NCBI RefSeq assembly: GCF_008124615.1
Contig: NZ_VNIB01000001.1
Span: forward strand, 372,001-436,000
From: Geothermobacter ehrlichii
Lineage (GTDB): Bacteria; Desulfobacterota; Desulfuromonadia; Desulfuromonadales; Geothermobacteraceae
DNA length: 64,000 nt
Reading direction: 5' to 3'
Shown: positions 17,515 through 25,850 of the stretch, one piece after another
Layout of the letters: every line of letters begins with the position of its first letter
How positions within the stretch are numbered: the stretch's first letter is position 1
Notes under the pieces: model-generated
Databases searched by the model: none
Seen by the model: only the letters and a program-made list of their open reading frames with translations
What the model was told of the DNA's origin: nothing
Made by a program: the position numbers and the translations under genes

Positions 17515-19893
17515 CTACAGGGTCAGTTCACGCAGCCTTTCCGCTGCCAGTTTCTTCCACAGGTTTGTCGACGAGGCCGATTCGGCCACCTGCCGCAACA
17601 GCCGGCTGCCCTCGTCGATCCGGTCCTGACGGAGCAGGAGGCAGCCGATCCGGTAGTTGGCCTGGCCGGTGAAGAGCTTCTGCTTCACCAGCTGCCGGAA
17701 ATGTTTCAGTGCCAGCTTGATCCGGCCGGCCCGATAGCAGGCTTCAGCGAGACGCAGCTTTTCGGCAGGAGCGAGTTCTTCCCTGTTTTCGAGCGTCTGC
17801 AGCAGTTCGGCGGCACGTTCATAGTTGCCGGTCTGCCAGTAGAGATCGGCGGCCGCGCGCAGACCCTCGGTGTTGTCCGGAAGGTCGGTCCGTTTTTCCA
17901 GCCAGGTCAGGGCCGCCTCGGCCGATTCGAGCCGGCTGCGCGCCACGAGTTCCAAAGTGATAGCCCGGTTTCGATCACGGTGTCCTTTCAGCAGTTTGGC
18001 TGCCCTTTGCGCATATTCGACGGTCAGCTCCGGTTCACCGAGGCGCTGATAATTTTGCGCCAGAGCCAGGCAGGCCTCTCCCTTGCGCTGCCGGTTTTCG
18101 ACCCGGTCGTAGAGAAAGAGAAAAATGCGGTTGGCGCGCTCGAGCAGTTCGAGATCGTTGAAGGCCCTGGCGATGGTGGAGAGAAAATCCCACGACATGT
18201 ACTGCTGGATCAGCAGGTTGCGGTGACGCTCGACCAGGGCCAGGGCCTTGACGGCCTTCCCGTCGGCCAGATAGCCGTTGATGGTATCCGGCAAAATCTC
18301 GGTCAGCAGGGCGACCGCGTCTTCACGCAGGCGCCCGCGGTGGAACTGCCGGAGAATCTTTTCCAGCTGCTCGACCGCCGCCCGGTCGTTTTTGGTCAGG
18401 TGCAGCAGGACGGCGGCCTTCAGGGCCGCCTCGAGCCGCAGGTCGAACCGGGTCGCCTGCTCGGCGATTTCGAGATAGTCGGCGAGCTGGTTCTCAAGTC
18501 CGGTCGGATTGTCGGCCGGAGCCATGATGTCAGTCAGGCGCAGGACAACGCGCCGGGCGGCTTCGGAATCGGGTTCCAGCCAGCGGATCTGCTGCAGTTC
18601 GTCGAAGGCGGTGATGATCTGTTGTGGCGTCCTGTTGATGGTCAGAGCGGCGAAACGGGCCAAAAGCTTTTGGTCGCGCGGCAGATCTGGCAGTCGCGAG
18701 AGCTTGTCGAAGGCCATTCCGGCGACGTCGGGCCGGTGAGCCCGCTGCGCAGCCGCGGCCAGCAGGGCCAGGCTGAAGGGCGACCGATCAAGTTCGGGGC
18801 CGAGCTTCTGGTAGGCGGCAACGGCTTCTTCGTTCTTGCCGGCCAGGACCAGGGTGTCGATCCGCCGCAGTTCCAATTTTTGCGCCAGTCCCCGGGTGAG
18901 GGGGACGTCGATCGTCTGCAGAATGCCGGTTGCTTCCTGCGGGCGATCAAGGGCCAGAGCTGTCTCCGCTTTCAGCAGGGTGGCCAGGAGCCGTAGATCC
19001 TCTGTCGGATTCTCCATTCGGTCGAGGCTGACCCGGGCATCGAAGATCCGTGCGGTGCGCAGCTGCAGCTGCGCCTGCAGATAGAGGCGGCGGTTGGGGT
19101 CGTTCAGTTGTTCATGTTGCTGCAGAACCAGGTTTTCCCGCTCGGCGTCCTCATAGCGGCCCAGACGGATGAAGGCTTCGAAAAGCGCAAGCTGTTCTGC
19201 TTCGCCGAGGTCCTTTTGCGGCAGGGTGCTCAGGCCCTGCCAGTCGGCTTTGGCGTAGGCGTTTCGCCAGCTGTCGTCCAGGGATGTCGGCGGCGACAGA
19301 TAGGGGAAGGTCCATGCCGGTTGTACTTCGATGAAGACCGGCGTGTGGGAGGCTCGCAGAAATCCGCGCCAGTTGCCGCTCCAGACCGAATGGGCGGCGC
19401 CCGTCGGTTTCAGCTCGACCCCCTTCTTTCGGAAGCGGGGCATCCCGGGCAGATCGAAAACGATTGCGGGACGGACGCCGGATTCCTGTTCCCAGCGGAT
19501 GTCGATGTAGAGCCTGTGCAGCCGGATGTCCGGGGTCGCGACCACGTTTCCGGGCATTCGTCGCAACAGACAGGAAACGACCAGGCTCTTTCGATCACGC
19601 GCCAGCAGCACCTTGACGATCTTGTCGTCTTCGGGCAGGCGCCTGATGCCGGCGCCGTAAGTTGTGTCGAAAAGCCGTATCTCCACTTTCTGTCCCAGGG
19701 TTTTCAGGCGGTAGTTGGGGATGCGGTTGAAATCGAGTATCAGTCGGGTCGAAGCGGGGGTTCCACTTGCCTCGATGTCGGTCAGGGTCGGCGCCGCCTC
19801 GGCAGCCAGGGCCGAACCGGACATCAGCGACATGGCCGTGATCAGTAGCGCCGTCAACCGGGCGAATCTTTGAAGGGCAGGCGTGAGTCTCAT
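17515..19893 (-). CDS. Exported AMIN-like/TPR repeat protein heading the flagellar operon
   Basis: I take ATG 19893 (MRLTPALQRFARL), which gives a 792-residue protein with a signal peptide ending near SALAAEA. Residues about 35-160 look like an AMIN-type beta domain (TRLILDFNRIPNYRLKTLGQKVEIRLFD). The remainder, about 250-792, is helical repeats with TPR character (for example AEKLRLAEACYRAGRIKLALKHFRQLVKQ). It is probably periplasmic and may anchor flagella or organise the cell wall at the flagellar site. That role is inference: the gene is first in the operon and 9 nt from flgB. No exact homologue is known to me. Confidence 0.75.
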   Translation of the reverse strand: MRLTPALQRFARLTALLITAMSLMSGSALAAEAAPTLTDIEASGTPASTRLILDFNRIPNYRLKTLGQKVEIRLFDTTYGAGIRRLPEDDKIVKVLLARDRKSLVVSCLLRRMPGNVVATPDIRLHRLYIDIRWEQESGVRPAIVFDLPGMPRFRKKGVELKPTGAAHSVWSGNWRGFLRASHTPVFIEVQPAWTFPYLSPPTSLDDSWRNAYAKADWQGLSTLPQKDLGEAEQLALFEAFIRLGRYEDAERENLVLQQHEQLNDPNRRLYLQAQLQLRTARIFDARVSLDRMENPTEDLRLLATLLKAETALALDRPQEATGILQTIDVPLTRGLAQKLELRRIDTLVLAGKNEEAVAAYQKLGPELDRSPFSLALLAAAAQRAHRPDVAGMAFDKLSRLPDLPRDQKLLARFAALTINRTPQQIITAFDELQQIRWLEPDSEAARRVVLRLTDIMAPADNPTGLENQLADYLEIAEQATRFDLRLEAALKAAVLLHLTKNDRAAVEQLEKILRQFHRGRLREDAVALLTEILPDTINGYLADGKAVKALALVERHRNLLIQQYMSWDFLSTIARAFNDLELLERANRIFLFLYDRVENRQRKGEACLALAQNYQRLGEPELTVEYAQRAAKLLKGHRDRNRAITLELVARSRLESAEAALTWLEKRTDLPDNTEGLRAAADLYWQTGNYERAAELLQTLENREELAPAEKLRLAEACYRAGRIKLALKHFRQLVKQKLFTGQANYRIGCLLLRQDRIDEGSRLLRQVAESASSTNLWKKLAAERLRELTL

Positions 19894-19921
19894 GGCTGAC
19901 AAATCTCCCGGGACTGGTGAA

Positions 19922-19937
19922 TGCCATTCATGTGCCA
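19922..19937 (-). promoter_or_regulatory. Candidate sigma-54 promoter of the TPR-flgBC-fliEFGHIJ-fliK-flgDE operon
   Basis: On the minus strand TGGCAC (19937-19932), five bases, then TGGCA (19926-19922). The -24 box is perfect and the invariant GC of the -12 box is kept at the right distance, with one mismatch (TGGCA for TTGCA). The predicted start near 19911 gives a leader of about 18 nt. Confidence 0.6.
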
Positions 19938-20071
19938 AATTGCAAGACATTGAAATTAAATGACAAATTCTCTTGATGTCTGATCTGTGCCCTGGATGGT
20001 CGAACTTTTGACAGCCCTGACGGCGCATTTGCATCGGTCAAGGGAAAATGGCTCCGGCCGGGTGAAAACTG

Positions 20072-20098
20072 TAAAGCTCGCGGTTTTTGAACCGATAT
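20072..20098 (+). promoter_or_regulatory. Candidate sigma-28 (FliA) promoter of the che operon
   Basis: TAAAG at 20072-20076 and CCGATAT at 20092-20098 are separated by exactly the distance in the enteric sigma-28 consensus TAAAGTTT-N11-GCCGATAA. Five of five bases match in the -35 core and six of seven in CCGATAA. It is about 115 nt upstream of the cheA start. fliA itself is not in the window. Confidence 0.65.
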
Positions 20099-20221
20099 GA
20101 GACGTGACAGGCTATCACCCGTATGGGGCTTCGGTTGCAATTGTCCGGGAAAAGGCCTGGTCGCGAACAAAAGCACCAGTCCTCCATTACATTCAAAGAG
20201 GAACGGAAAGAGTGTGGAGCC

Positions 20222-22834
20222 ATGAGCCAGCTAACCGACGACCAGATCGAAATCATTAATGACTTTATCCAGGAAAGCCGTGACATGCTCGACAATCTCG
20301 AGCCGACCATCATCGAGTTGGGACAGAGCTGTCAAAATGTCGACTGCTGGTCGGTTCTGGACTGTTCCAACGAAGCCTGTTCCCGGCACGGCAAATCACT
20401 GAAGACGGCCTGCTGGCTTGACGAAGGCTATATCGGCGATGGCGCCAGAAGGTGCGTCTTTGCCGAAAGCGAAAGCGACTGCCGGAGTTGCCAGGTCTTC
20501 ACGCTGACCAATGGCGATCCCGAAACCATGAACGCCATTTTTCGCCTTTTCCATTCGATGAAGGGGAGCGCCGGTTTCCTCGAGTTCGAAAACGTTTCCC
20601 ATGTCGCCCATCAGGCCGAAAATCTGCTCGATCTGATCCGCTCGGGCAAGATCATGCTCGAGGAAGAGCATGTCGATCTGCTCTGCAAAACCTGCGATTT
20701 TGCGCGCGAGGCGCTCGATTACATCGAATCGAACTACGACGATGAAGGTATGGCCGAAGCTGGTCAGGCGATCGGCGAGGAGTTGGGGAGGGTCATCGAG
20801 TCGGCGAAGAAAAAGGCGGCCAAGACGTCGGATCAAACCGATGATGCCAATCCGGCCACGGCGGATGGCGAGGCTTCCGTTGCGAGTGTTTTTTGTGGTG
20901 ACGAATTTCTCGGCAAGTTTGTCGAGGAGGGCGAGGAACTGCTCAATGCCATAGAAGAACTGGTGCTGGCCTGGGAGAAGGCCCCCGATGACGCGGACCT
21001 TGTCGGGGAATTGTTCCGCAGTATTCACAGTTTCAAGGGCAACTGCGGATTTGCCGGTTACCGGCAGATGGAACATCTGGCGCATCAGATGGAATCGGTG
21101 CTCGATGCTGCCCGCCAGGGGCGCTCTTTCACCGGTGGGCCGCCAGCCGAGGTTCTGCTTCAGTGCGTCGATGCCCTGAGCAAATCGATGGCGTTGGTGG
21201 CGGCCGGTGAAAAGGAAGACGTTTCCTGCATGGAAGAGCTCGGACAGGCACTGGAAGCGGTACTGACTGAAAAGAAACAACCTGAAGCCAGACAGGCGGA
21301 AGCACCGTTGCCCGATCCGGAAGAGTTGCGCCTGGCCGATATCCTCGTTCGTCGCGGGGTGGTCGCCATGGGGACCATGGCCACCCTGATGCGAACCAAG
21401 ACCCGCCCGCTGGTTGATGCGCTGATCGGCTGCGAGATCGCCACCAAAGAGCAGATCGACAAAGCCATTGCCGAGGAGGAGAAGGAGCGCAGGAAGGCCG
21501 AGGACGAGGCCAGGAAGGCGCAAAAGACCGAGAAGAAGGAGATGCCCGGGGCCAAGAATGTCGGCAAGGTGCAGCCTGCCAAACCGGTTCAGGCGGTGAA
21601 GAAACCCCCTGTTCAGGCCAAGCGTCAGGACATTCGTGTCGATCTGGAAAAGCTGGACAAGCTGATCAACCTGATCGGCGAGATGGTCATCGCCGAAAAC
21701 ATGCTGGTGCACAGCCCCGACCTGGAAGGTCTGGAACTGGAGAATTTCAGCAAGGCCAGCCAGCAGATGAGCAAGATTGTGCGCGAATTGCAGGAGATGG
21801 CGATGGTTATCCGGATGATCCCGGTTTCCGGCCTGTTCCGGCGCATGATCCGGCTGGTGCACGATCTGTCGAACAAGACCGGCAAGAAGGTCGAGTTCGA
21901 ACTCGAAGGCGAGGAGACCGAGGTCGACAAGACGGTGATCGAACAGATCTCCGATCCGCTGGTCCACCTGCTGCGCAATTCGCTCGACCATGGCCTCGAG
22001 TCGCCGGAAGAACGTCTCGCTGCCGGCAAACCCGAGAAGGGACTGCTCAAGCTGAGTGCCCGGCACGAAGAAGGGGAGGTCTGGATCACTGTCGAGGATG
22101 ACGGCCGCGGGCTCGACCGGGAGAAGATTCTGGCCAAGGCCATCGACAAGGGGCTGATCGAGGGAGACGGCAGCGAAATGAGCGACCGGGCCGTCTACAA
22201 CCTGATCTTCCAGCCGGGATTTTCCACCGCCGAAAAGATCACCGACATTTCCGGCCGCGGCGTCGGCATGGACGTGGTGCGGCAGAACCTGGAAAAGATC
22301 CGCGGCAAGATCGAGGTCTACAGCAAACCGGGAGAAGGTACGACCATCAAGCTGCGCATTCCCTTGACCCTGGCCATCATCGACGGGCTGATGGTGCGCG
22401 TCGGCGAGACCCGCTGCATCCTTCCCCTGCTGGCGGTGCGCGAAATCTTCCGTCCTCTGCTCGAGAATCTCACCCACACGCCGGACGGCCAGGAGCTGGT
22501 CAGGGTGCGGGAGAATTTCATTCCCATTCTGCGTCTGCACCGGGTACTCGACGTCGAGCCCGAATCACGGTGTCTCGAGGATGGCGTTCTGGTCGTGCTC
22601 GAACACCAGGGAGATCGCATCTGTCTGCTGGTTGACGAGATTCTGGGGCAGCAGCAGACGGTGATCAAGGGGCTGTCCGACTATCTCGGCAATGTCGATG
22701 TCGCCGCCGGCTGCACCATTCTCGGCAACGGCGATGTCTGTCTGATTCTCGATGTCGGCAGCATGATCGATCTGGTCGAGGAAGGAAACTGCGTTGAACT
22801 CGAGCCGGAGCAGGTCTATTTCAGGGCCGGCTGA
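20222..22834 (+). CDS. cheA: Chemotaxis histidine kinase CheA with two Hpt domains and a Cys/Trp-rich insert
   Basis: CheA (870 residues from ATG 20222) autophosphorylates and passes phosphate to CheY and CheB. Hpt-1 runs from residue 8 to about 170 with phospho-acceptor His111 (HSMKGSAGFLEF). It is interrupted between its first two helices by a Cys-rich insert (residues 37-93) with CW pairs at 42-43 and 64-65 and Cys 48, 53, 78, 87, 90. Hpt-2 (about 225-330) has His269 (HSFKGNCGFAGY). A charged linker follows, then the dimerisation domain, the kinase domain (N box LLRNSLDHGLESPEER, G boxes DDGRGLD and GRGVGMDVV) and a CheW-like domain. The weak GGAG is only 2 nt from the ATG; longer in-frame starts exist but lack family similarity. 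Confidence 0.96.
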   Translation: MSQLTDDQIEIINDFIQESRDMLDNLEPTIIELGQSCQNVDCWSVLDCSNEACSRHGKSLKTACWLDEGYIGDGARRCVFAESESDCRSCQVFTLTNGDPETMNAIFRLFHSMKGSAGFLEFENVSHVAHQAENLLDLIRSGKIMLEEEHVDLLCKTCDFAREALDYIESNYDDEGMAEAGQAIGEELGRVIESAKKKAAKTSDQTDDANPATADGEASVASVFCGDEFLGKFVEEGEELLNAIEELVLAWEKAPDDADLVGELFRSIHSFKGNCGFAGYRQMEHLAHQMESVLDAARQGRSFTGGPPAEVLLQCVDALSKSMALVAAGEKEDVSCMEELGQALEAVLTEKKQPEARQAEAPLPDPEELRLADILVRRGVVAMGTMATLMRTKTRPLVDALIGCEIATKEQIDKAIAEEEKERRKAEDEARKAQKTEKKEMPGAKNVGKVQPAKPVQAVKKPPVQAKRQDIRVDLEKLDKLINLIGEMVIAENMLVHSPDLEGLELENFSKASQQMSKIVRELQEMAMVIRMIPVSGLFRRMIRLVHDLSNKTGKKVEFELEGEETEVDKTVIEQISDPLVHLLRNSLDHGLESPEERLAAGKPEKGLLKLSARHEEGEVWITVEDDGRGLDREKILAKAIDKGLIEGDGSEMSDRAVYNLIFQPGFSTAEKITDISGRGVGMDVVRQNLEKIRGKIEVYSKPGEGTTIKLRIPLTLAIIDGLMVRVGETRCILPLLAVREIFRPLLENLTHTPDGQELVRVRENFIPILRLHRVLDVEPESRCLEDGVLVVLEHQGDRICLLVDEILGQQQTVIKGLSDYLGNVDVAAGCTILGNGDVCLILDVGSMIDLVEEGNCVELEPEQVYFRAG

Positions 22835-22864
22835 AACATATCCAGTGAACAAAGGAGTTGAAGT

Positions 22865-23374
22865 ATGGAAAACGCGGTTGTTCCGATGGAGCTTGAAGCC
22901 TCGGAAGAGGTTGTCGACGGACTGAAGGGAAAGTATCTGACCTTTCACATCGCCGACGAGGACTACGGCATCGAAATCCGGCACGTGACCGAAATCATCG
23001 GCATTCAGGCGATAACCGACGTGCCGGACCTGCCCGAATTTATCCGCGGGGTGATCAATCTGCGTGGCAATGTGATTCCGGTGATGGATGTGCGTCTGCG
23101 CTTCCGGCTGCCGGAAAAGCCCTATGAAGAGCGCACCTGCATCGTCGTGGTCAATGTCGACGACAAGACGGTGGGGTTGGTCGTAGACCGGGTGAACGAA
23201 GTGGTCGACATCTCCGACAAGGATATCGAACCCCCGCCGCGGACCAAGTCGGAAAGCAGTCAGTATATTCTCGGCATGGGGAAGATTGGTGATCAGGTGA
23301 AGATTTTACTCGATGTACGTCGGTTGCTCTACAGCGAGGAGATGGAAAAGTTCAGGCAGAAAAAAGGTGAATGA
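22865..23374 (+). CDS. cheW: Chemotaxis coupling protein CheW
   Basis: CheW (169 residues) links CheA to the receptors. The single CheW domain covers about residues 20-155, with KYLTFHIADEDYGIEIRHVTEIIG, the GVINLRGNVIPVMD motif and TVGLVVDRVNEVVDI. AAGGAG lies 8 nt upstream of the ATG. No methyl-accepting receptor gene occurs in this window, so receptors are encoded elsewhere. Confidence 0.96.
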   Translation: MENAVVPMELEASEEVVDGLKGKYLTFHIADEDYGIEIRHVTEIIGIQAITDVPDLPEFIRGVINLRGNVIPVMDVRLRFRLPEKPYEERTCIVVVNVDDKTVGLVVDRVNEVVDISDKDIEPPPRTKSESSQYILGMGKIGDQVKILLDVRRLLYSEEMEKFRQKKGE

Positions 23375-23403
23375 ACGCGATACTGCCGGGACAGGAGGAC
23401 GTC

Positions 23404-24294
23404 ATGATCTCTGGTTCGACACAGATCAGCACCTCCCCCGAGGCTGTCAGCGCAACCGGCGGTTTGCTGACCATCACCGACGAGGAATTCCAGGCCATAC
23501 GGACTCTGGTCCATGAGCGGTTCGGCATCAATCTGACCGAGCAGAAAAAGCCGCTGGTTTCCGGTCGATTGCAGAAGCTGCTGCGTAAACGCGGGTTCAG
23601 CACCTTTGCCGCCTATTACGATTTTCTGCAGAAGGACAGCTCGGAAAAGGGGTTGAGCGAGCTGGTCGATCATATCTCGACCAACCACACTTACTTCAAC
23701 CGGGAGAACGATCATTTCGTCTATTTTCAGCAGACGGCCCTGCCGGCGGTGGTCGAGCGGCTGCGCAAGGAGCGGCGCTTCGACCTGCGCATCTGGTGTG
23801 CCGGTTGTTCGACCGGCGAGGAGGCCTACATGCTGTTGATGCTGATGCGCGAGGTTCTCGGCAGTGATTACGGCAACTGGCAAGCAGGCATTCTTGCCAC
23901 CGACATTTCCAGCAGGGCCCTTGCCGTGGCGAGGGAGGGACGCTACAGCGACGAGGCGTTGTCGCAACTGCCGGAGAACTTGCGCCGCAAGTATTTTCGC
24001 CGTACGGCTGAAGGCGACTGGCAGGTTGTCGATGCCCTGCGTCAGGAGGCGACTTTTCGACGTTTCAACCTCATGAACGAGGTGTTTCCGTTCAAAAAGC
24101 CGTTTCAGATCATCTTCTGCCGTAATGTGATGATCTATTTCGACCAGCCGACCAGGGAGAGGCTGATAGCCAAGTTTCACAAGCTGACCGAAAAGGACGG
24201 CTATCTGTTCATCGGTCATTCGGAAACCCTGGCCCGCAACCAGTCTCTCTATCGCTACCTGCAGCCGGCGGCCTACCAGAAGATGGAGGGTTGA
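23404..24294 (+). CDS. cheR: Chemotaxis protein methyltransferase CheR
   Basis: CheR (296 residues) methylates receptor glutamates using SAM. I prefer ATG 23404 because AGGAGG lies 5 nt upstream; an in-frame ATG at 23371, overlapping the cheW stop, gives 11 extra residues. The SAM-binding motif IWCAGCSTGEEAYML, the DHISTNHTYFNRENDHF segment and FCRNVMIYFD are all present. Confidence 0.95.
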   Translation: MISGSTQISTSPEAVSATGGLLTITDEEFQAIRTLVHERFGINLTEQKKPLVSGRLQKLLRKRGFSTFAAYYDFLQKDSSEKGLSELVDHISTNHTYFNRENDHFVYFQQTALPAVVERLRKERRFDLRIWCAGCSTGEEAYMLLMLMREVLGSDYGNWQAGILATDISSRALAVAREGRYSDEALSQLPENLRRKYFRRTAEGDWQVVDALRQEATFRRFNLMNEVFPFKKPFQIIFCRNVMIYFDQPTRERLIAKFHKLTEKDGYLFIGHSETLARNQSLYRYLQPAAYQKMEG

Positions 24295-25358
24295 TGATGA
24301 CGAAAAGGGTGCGCGTACTTGTCGTCGACGATTCGGCCCTGGTGCGGCAGGCGATCAGCCATGGGCTGAACCAGGACCCGTCCATCGAGGTGGTCGGACA
24401 GGCTGTCGATGCCTTCATGGCCCGGGATCTGATTGTCAGACTGCGGCCGGATGTTGTGACCCTGGATGTCGAAATGCCGCGCATGAACGGGGTCGAATTC
24501 CTGCGCCGGCTGATGCCGCAATATCCCTTGCCCGTCATCATGGTCAGTTCGCAGACACGGGCCGGTTGCCGGGTGACCATCGAGGCGCTTGAGGCCGGCG
24601 CGGTCGATTTTGTCACCAAGCCTTCCGGCATGGGGATCGGCCTCGAGCAGATGCTGGTAGAGTTGCGGGAAAAGGTCAAGATCGCCGCGGCCGTCGATGT
24701 CAGCCACTGGCGGAAGAGAAGGGACGTTCTGCCGCGGATAGTGAAACGCAAACCCATGACGCTGAACAGGACGGGAGATCTGCTGGTTGCCATCGGCGCC
24801 TCGACGGGAGGAACAGAAGCCACCCGGAAGATTCTGTCGCAGCTGCCCGAGGGGTTTCCGGGAATTGTCATCACCCAGCACATGCCGCCCGGGTTTACCT
24901 CCATGTATGCCGAGTCCCTGGATCGGTCCTGCCCACTGAAGGTCCGGGAAGCGCACAACGGCGACCGCGTTGCTCCGGGGCAGGTACTGCTGGCACCGGG
25001 CGGCAAGCACATGCGCGTGGTCAGGCGGAACGGTGGCGGCTGGGAAGTCGTTTGCCGCGAAGGAGAGCTGGTCAGCGGCCACTGTCCGTCGGTCGATGTC
25101 CTGTTCGAGTCGGTTGCCAGGGCGGCGAGAGCGAAGGCCATCGGTGTCATTCTCACCGGCATGGGACAGGACGGAGCCGACGGCCTGCTCGCCATGGCCC
25201 GGGCCGGGGCCCGAACCATCGGCCAGGACAGGCAGAGCTGCGTTGTCTACGGAATGCCGAAAGTCGCCCATGAAAAGGGTGCCGTCCAGAAGCTCGTTCC
25301 CCTGGCGAATATTCCCGAGGTTCTGGTGAGACTGGTGGCGGAGGGAGACCATGGCTGA
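24294..25358 (+). CDS. cheB: Chemotaxis response regulator and methylesterase CheB
   Basis: CheB (354 residues) removes receptor methyl groups when phosphorylated. The receiver domain (about 4-125) has the acidic pair VVDDS and phospho-Asp in VVTLDVEMPRMNG. The methylesterase domain has the catalytic Ser in GASTGG, His in ITQHMPPGF and Asp in GMGQDGADG. The start is ATG 24294 or 24297; GGAGG is 4 or 7 nt away. It overlaps the cheR stop by one base. Confidence 0.95.
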   Translation: MMTKRVRVLVVDDSALVRQAISHGLNQDPSIEVVGQAVDAFMARDLIVRLRPDVVTLDVEMPRMNGVEFLRRLMPQYPLPVIMVSSQTRAGCRVTIEALEAGAVDFVTKPSGMGIGLEQMLVELREKVKIAAAVDVSHWRKRRDVLPRIVKRKPMTLNRTGDLLVAIGASTGGTEATRKILSQLPEGFPGIVITQHMPPGFTSMYAESLDRSCPLKVREAHNGDRVAPGQVLLAPGGKHMRVVRRNGGGWEVVCREGELVSGHCPSVDVLFESVARAARAKAIGVILTGMGQDGADGLLAMARAGARTIGQDRQSCVVYGMPKVAHEKGAVQKLVPLANIPEVLVRLVAEGDHG

Positions 25359-25839
25359 TCTGGTTCTCGGCATTGGTGATTTCGGCGCCACCCGCGATCC
25401 GGCAAGTACCATCAAAACCTACGCCTTGGGCAGCTGCATCGCCGTCGTTCTGCTTGATCCGGCGAGCCGTACGGTCGGCATGCTTCATTTCGCCCTGCCC
25501 GATTCGACCATCAACCCGCGCAAGGCGCAGGAAAAACCGGGCTATTTCGCCGATACCGGCATCCCTCTGCTGTTTCGGGAAATGACCCAGGTCAGCGGCG
25601 GTCACAATGTGAAGGGCTGGGTGGCCAAGCTCATTGGCGGCGCCGCCGTCATGCAGGCCGAGGACAATTTCAATATCGGCAAAAGGAATATTCTGGCCGC
25701 CAAGAAGATTCTCTGGGAGCAGGGACTCGGCCCCGCGGTGGAAGACGTAGGCGGCAATTACAGCCGCACGGTGACAGTGTCGGTCATGACCGGAGAGGTG
25801 GCCATTTCGTGCCCCGGTCGTGGGCAATGGAAAATCTGA
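25351..25839 (+). CDS. cheD: Chemoreceptor glutamine deamidase CheD
   Basis: CheD (162 residues) deamidates receptor glutamines and in some bacteria is a partner of CheC. The catalytic Cys is in TYALGSCIAVVLLD, the His in GMLHFALPDS, and the conserved KLIGGAAVM segment follows. It overlaps cheB by 8 nt. Its presence beside several CheC/CheX-like genes in the same operon suggests CheD-CheC type adaptation control. Confidence 0.94.
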   Translation: MADLVLGIGDFGATRDPASTIKTYALGSCIAVVLLDPASRTVGMLHFALPDSTINPRKAQEKPGYFADTGIPLLFREMTQVSGGHNVKGWVAKLIGGAAVMQAEDNFNIGKRNILAAKKILWEQGLGPAVEDVGGNYSRTVTVSVMTGEVAISCPGRGQWKI

Positions 25840-25850
25840 GGTCAGTGGTC

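Larger units (their letters stand above)
19894..20221. other. Divergent intergenic region between flagellar and chemotaxis operons
   Basis: This 328-nt AT-richer gap separates the TPR/flg operon (leftward) from the che operon (rightward). It holds a sigma-54-like site for the left unit and a sigma-28-like site for the right unit. A small hyphenated repeat CGGTT-N4-AACCG (20081-20094) lies inside the sigma-28 spacer. I see no ORF with coding character here. Confidence 0.7.

Noticed and set aside
20396-22540. Very long open frame (714 codons) on the minus strand opposite cheA
   Set aside because: cheA on the plus strand has complete domains and motifs. The antisense frame has a composition expected from GC-rich codon bias (His/Gln/Leu-rich) and no recognisable domain.
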